DNA of 7,495 bases. Origin: JACMLD01 sp038229695. Its GTDB lineage: Bacteria > Bacteroidota > Bacteroidia > Chitinophagales > Chitinophagaceae. The stretch is from NCBI GenBank assembly GCA_038229695.1, contig JBBROE010000156.1:1-7495 (forward strand), in the 5' to 3' direction. The position numbers were made by a program, and so were the translations under genes. This document shows positions 6,372 through 7,495 of this stretch, piece by piece. Position 1 is the first letter of the stretch; the number at the start of each line of letters is the position of its first letter. The notes beneath the pieces were generated by a model. The model ran no database searches and was not told the DNA's origin. It saw only the letters and a list, made by a program, of their open reading frames with translations.

Positions 6372-7495
6372 TTATCCCGGCTGGCCGGGTTTACCGTCTT
6401 TAGCGGTCATTTCTGCCGGCGGCCTGTTTCTATCGGGTTTCCTGGATACTGACGGCGAATAAACGCCGGGCTGGGGCAGTGCCATTTCCGCCTCATTCTC
6501 TTTTCGTTTTGGCTGAAGCAGCTTTCCTATCAGCCCTGTCCAGCCGGTTTGGTGTGAAGCACCCAGTCCCTTGCCCGTGTCACCATGAAAATATTCGTTG
6601 AACTGGATATAATCCCGGAAGTGCGGATCCTGTTGAAGTTTTTCGTTGTCGCCAAAAAAAGCCCGTCTTCCCGATGAATCGCGTAGAAAGAGCATCGACA
6701 AACGTCTTGTAATTTCGTCGGCTGCCTGGTCGAGCGTTATGTAGTGCCCGCTATGGGTCGGGCATTCAATTTTAAATTCATCGCCATAATAATAATGAAA
6801 GCGCTGCAGGCTTTCCACCAGCAGGTAATTTACGGGCATCCATACCGGGCCCCGCCAGTTGCTGTTTCCCCCGAACATTCCGGTAGTAGACTCCCCGGGT
6901 TCATAGTCGACCGTCAGCACTTTATCATCTATTGCCAGTTGATACGGATGCTTTTTGTGGTATTTGGAAAGTGCGCGGATGCCATGATTGCTCAGGAATT
7001 CCGTTTCGTCGAGCATGCGCAGCAGCAATTTCTTCATGCGGTGGCCGCGCAGCAGGCTGAGTAAATGCTTTTCATTTTCACTTTTTTCTTCCCATCTGGA
7101 TACCAGCCTCGCCAAATCAGGCCGGTTGGTGAGGAACCATTCCAGTCGTTCTGCAAATTGTGGCACCGCTTCCAGTATTTCATGGTCGAGTACCTCTACG
7201 GCAAACAACGGTATCAGGCCCACCATACTGCGCACCTTCAGTTTAATAATTTCGTTGTCGGGCCGTTTCAGGACGTCATAGAAAAATTGATCTTCGTCGT
7301 CCCACAGCCCGGTTACTGCATCACCCATATTATCCATGGCGCTGGCGATGTACAGGAAATGCTCAAAGAATTTTGTGGCCATGTCCTGGTAGACCGGGTT
7401 GTAAACCGCCAGTTCAAGGGCAATACGCATCAGGTTCAAGGAATACATCGCCATCCAGCTTGTTCCGTCCGACTGTTCAATTTCACCCACCTCAG
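6372..7495 (-). CDS. C-terminal part of a GH63/MGH1-like glucosidase (5' end outside window)
   Basis: About 373 residues are readable to TAA at 6372-6374. The frame stays open to the right edge, and the GTG at 7488-7490 is an internal valine (EVGEIEQSDGTSWM), not a start. Motifs of the (alpha/alpha)6 GH63-like bacterial glucosidases: EQSDGTSWMAMY near 7441-7478, GNSNWRGPVWMPVNYL near 6825-6866, and FNEYFHGDTGKGLGASHQTGWTGL near 6531-6602. By analogy with GH63, the Glu of NEYF is a candidate catalytic residue. Relatives are usually 850-900 residues, so rather more than half is missing. The last 45 or so residues are a Lys/Glu/Pro-rich tail with no fold evident. The product is annotated in relatives as glucosidase or mannosylglycerate hydrolase-like; true substrate unknown, though the debranching enzyme next door suggests an alpha-glucan or alpha-glucoside. 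It would be transcribed first, with the debranching enzyme 57 bases downstream and no clear terminator between. Confidence 0.85.
   Translation of the reverse strand, partial: EVGEIEQSDGTSWMAMYSLNLMRIALELAVYNPVYQDMATKFFEHFLYIASAMDNMGDAVTGLWDDEDQFFYDVLKRPDNEIIKLKVRSMVGLIPLFAVEVLDHEILEAVPQFAERLEWFLTNRPDLARLVSRWEEKSENEKHLLSLLRGHRMKKLLLRMLDETEFLSNHGIRALSKYHKKHPYQLAIDDKVLTVDYEPGESTTGMFGGNSNWRGPVWMPVNYLLVESLQRFHYYYGDEFKIECPTHSGHYITLDQAADEITRRLSMLFLRDSSGRRAFFGDNEKLQQDPHFRDYIQFNEYFHGDTGKGLGASHQTGWTGLIGKLLQPKRKENEAEMALPQPGVYSPSVSRKPDRNRPPAEMTAKDGKPGQPG

Noticed and set aside
7488..7490. GTG as the start of the GH63-like gene
   Set aside because: The frame continues open to the window edge and the adjoining residues belong to the conserved EQSDGTSW region, well inside the family's catalytic domain.

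Overview
The window looks like chromosomal DNA from a Bacteroidota bacterium, most likely Chitinophagaceae or a close relative. Three things point there: the protein families (a DUF4397 C-terminus, a Bacteroidota-type ClC with a GLEAP selectivity loop, a secreted single-domain YHS protein, and bacterial glycogen debranching plus GH63-like enzymes); exact TAnnTTTG -7 promoter elements in two short intergenic gaps; and starts without clear Shine-Dalgarno sequences. Base composition is near 50% GC throughout, and nothing looks recently transferred. The family-level assignment is inference from gene resemblance, not from a marker gene.

Layout. (1) 1-154, plus strand: the last residues of a DUF4397-type protein. 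(2) 203-415, minus strand: a 70-residue predicted lipoprotein of unknown function, convergent with the first gene. (3) 416-628: a divergent intergenic region. (4) 629-4269, plus strand: a three-gene series consisting of a CPA-type monovalent cation/H+ antiporter, a secreted YHS-domain protein, and a ClC-family chloride transport protein with two C-terminal CBS domains. The second and third genes each have an exact -7-like element just upstream, so they may be transcribed independently as well as by read-through. (5) 4272-7495, minus strand: a glycogen debranching-type amylo-alpha-1,6-glucosidase and, upstream of it in transcription order, the C-terminal part of a GH63/MGH1-like glucosidase that runs off the right edge. 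The ClC and debranching genes converge with only two bases between their stop codons.

How the genes may work together. The plus-strand block is a membrane ion-handling neighbourhood (cation/proton exchange and chloride movement) with a periplasmic YHS protein between the two transporters. The minus-strand block is alpha-glucan metabolism: two (alpha/alpha)6-type glucosidases, probably cytoplasmic and probably co-transcribed. I see no sequence evidence linking the two blocks functionally.

No tRNA, rRNA, CRISPR array, insertion sequence, attachment site or replication origin was recognised. I did not find a convincing new multi-gene system. The points most worth a second look are residue substitutions at mechanistic positions in the two ion transporters, the ambiguous start and short overlapping upstream ORF of the ClC gene, the tight convergent junction, and the orphan small lipoprotein.
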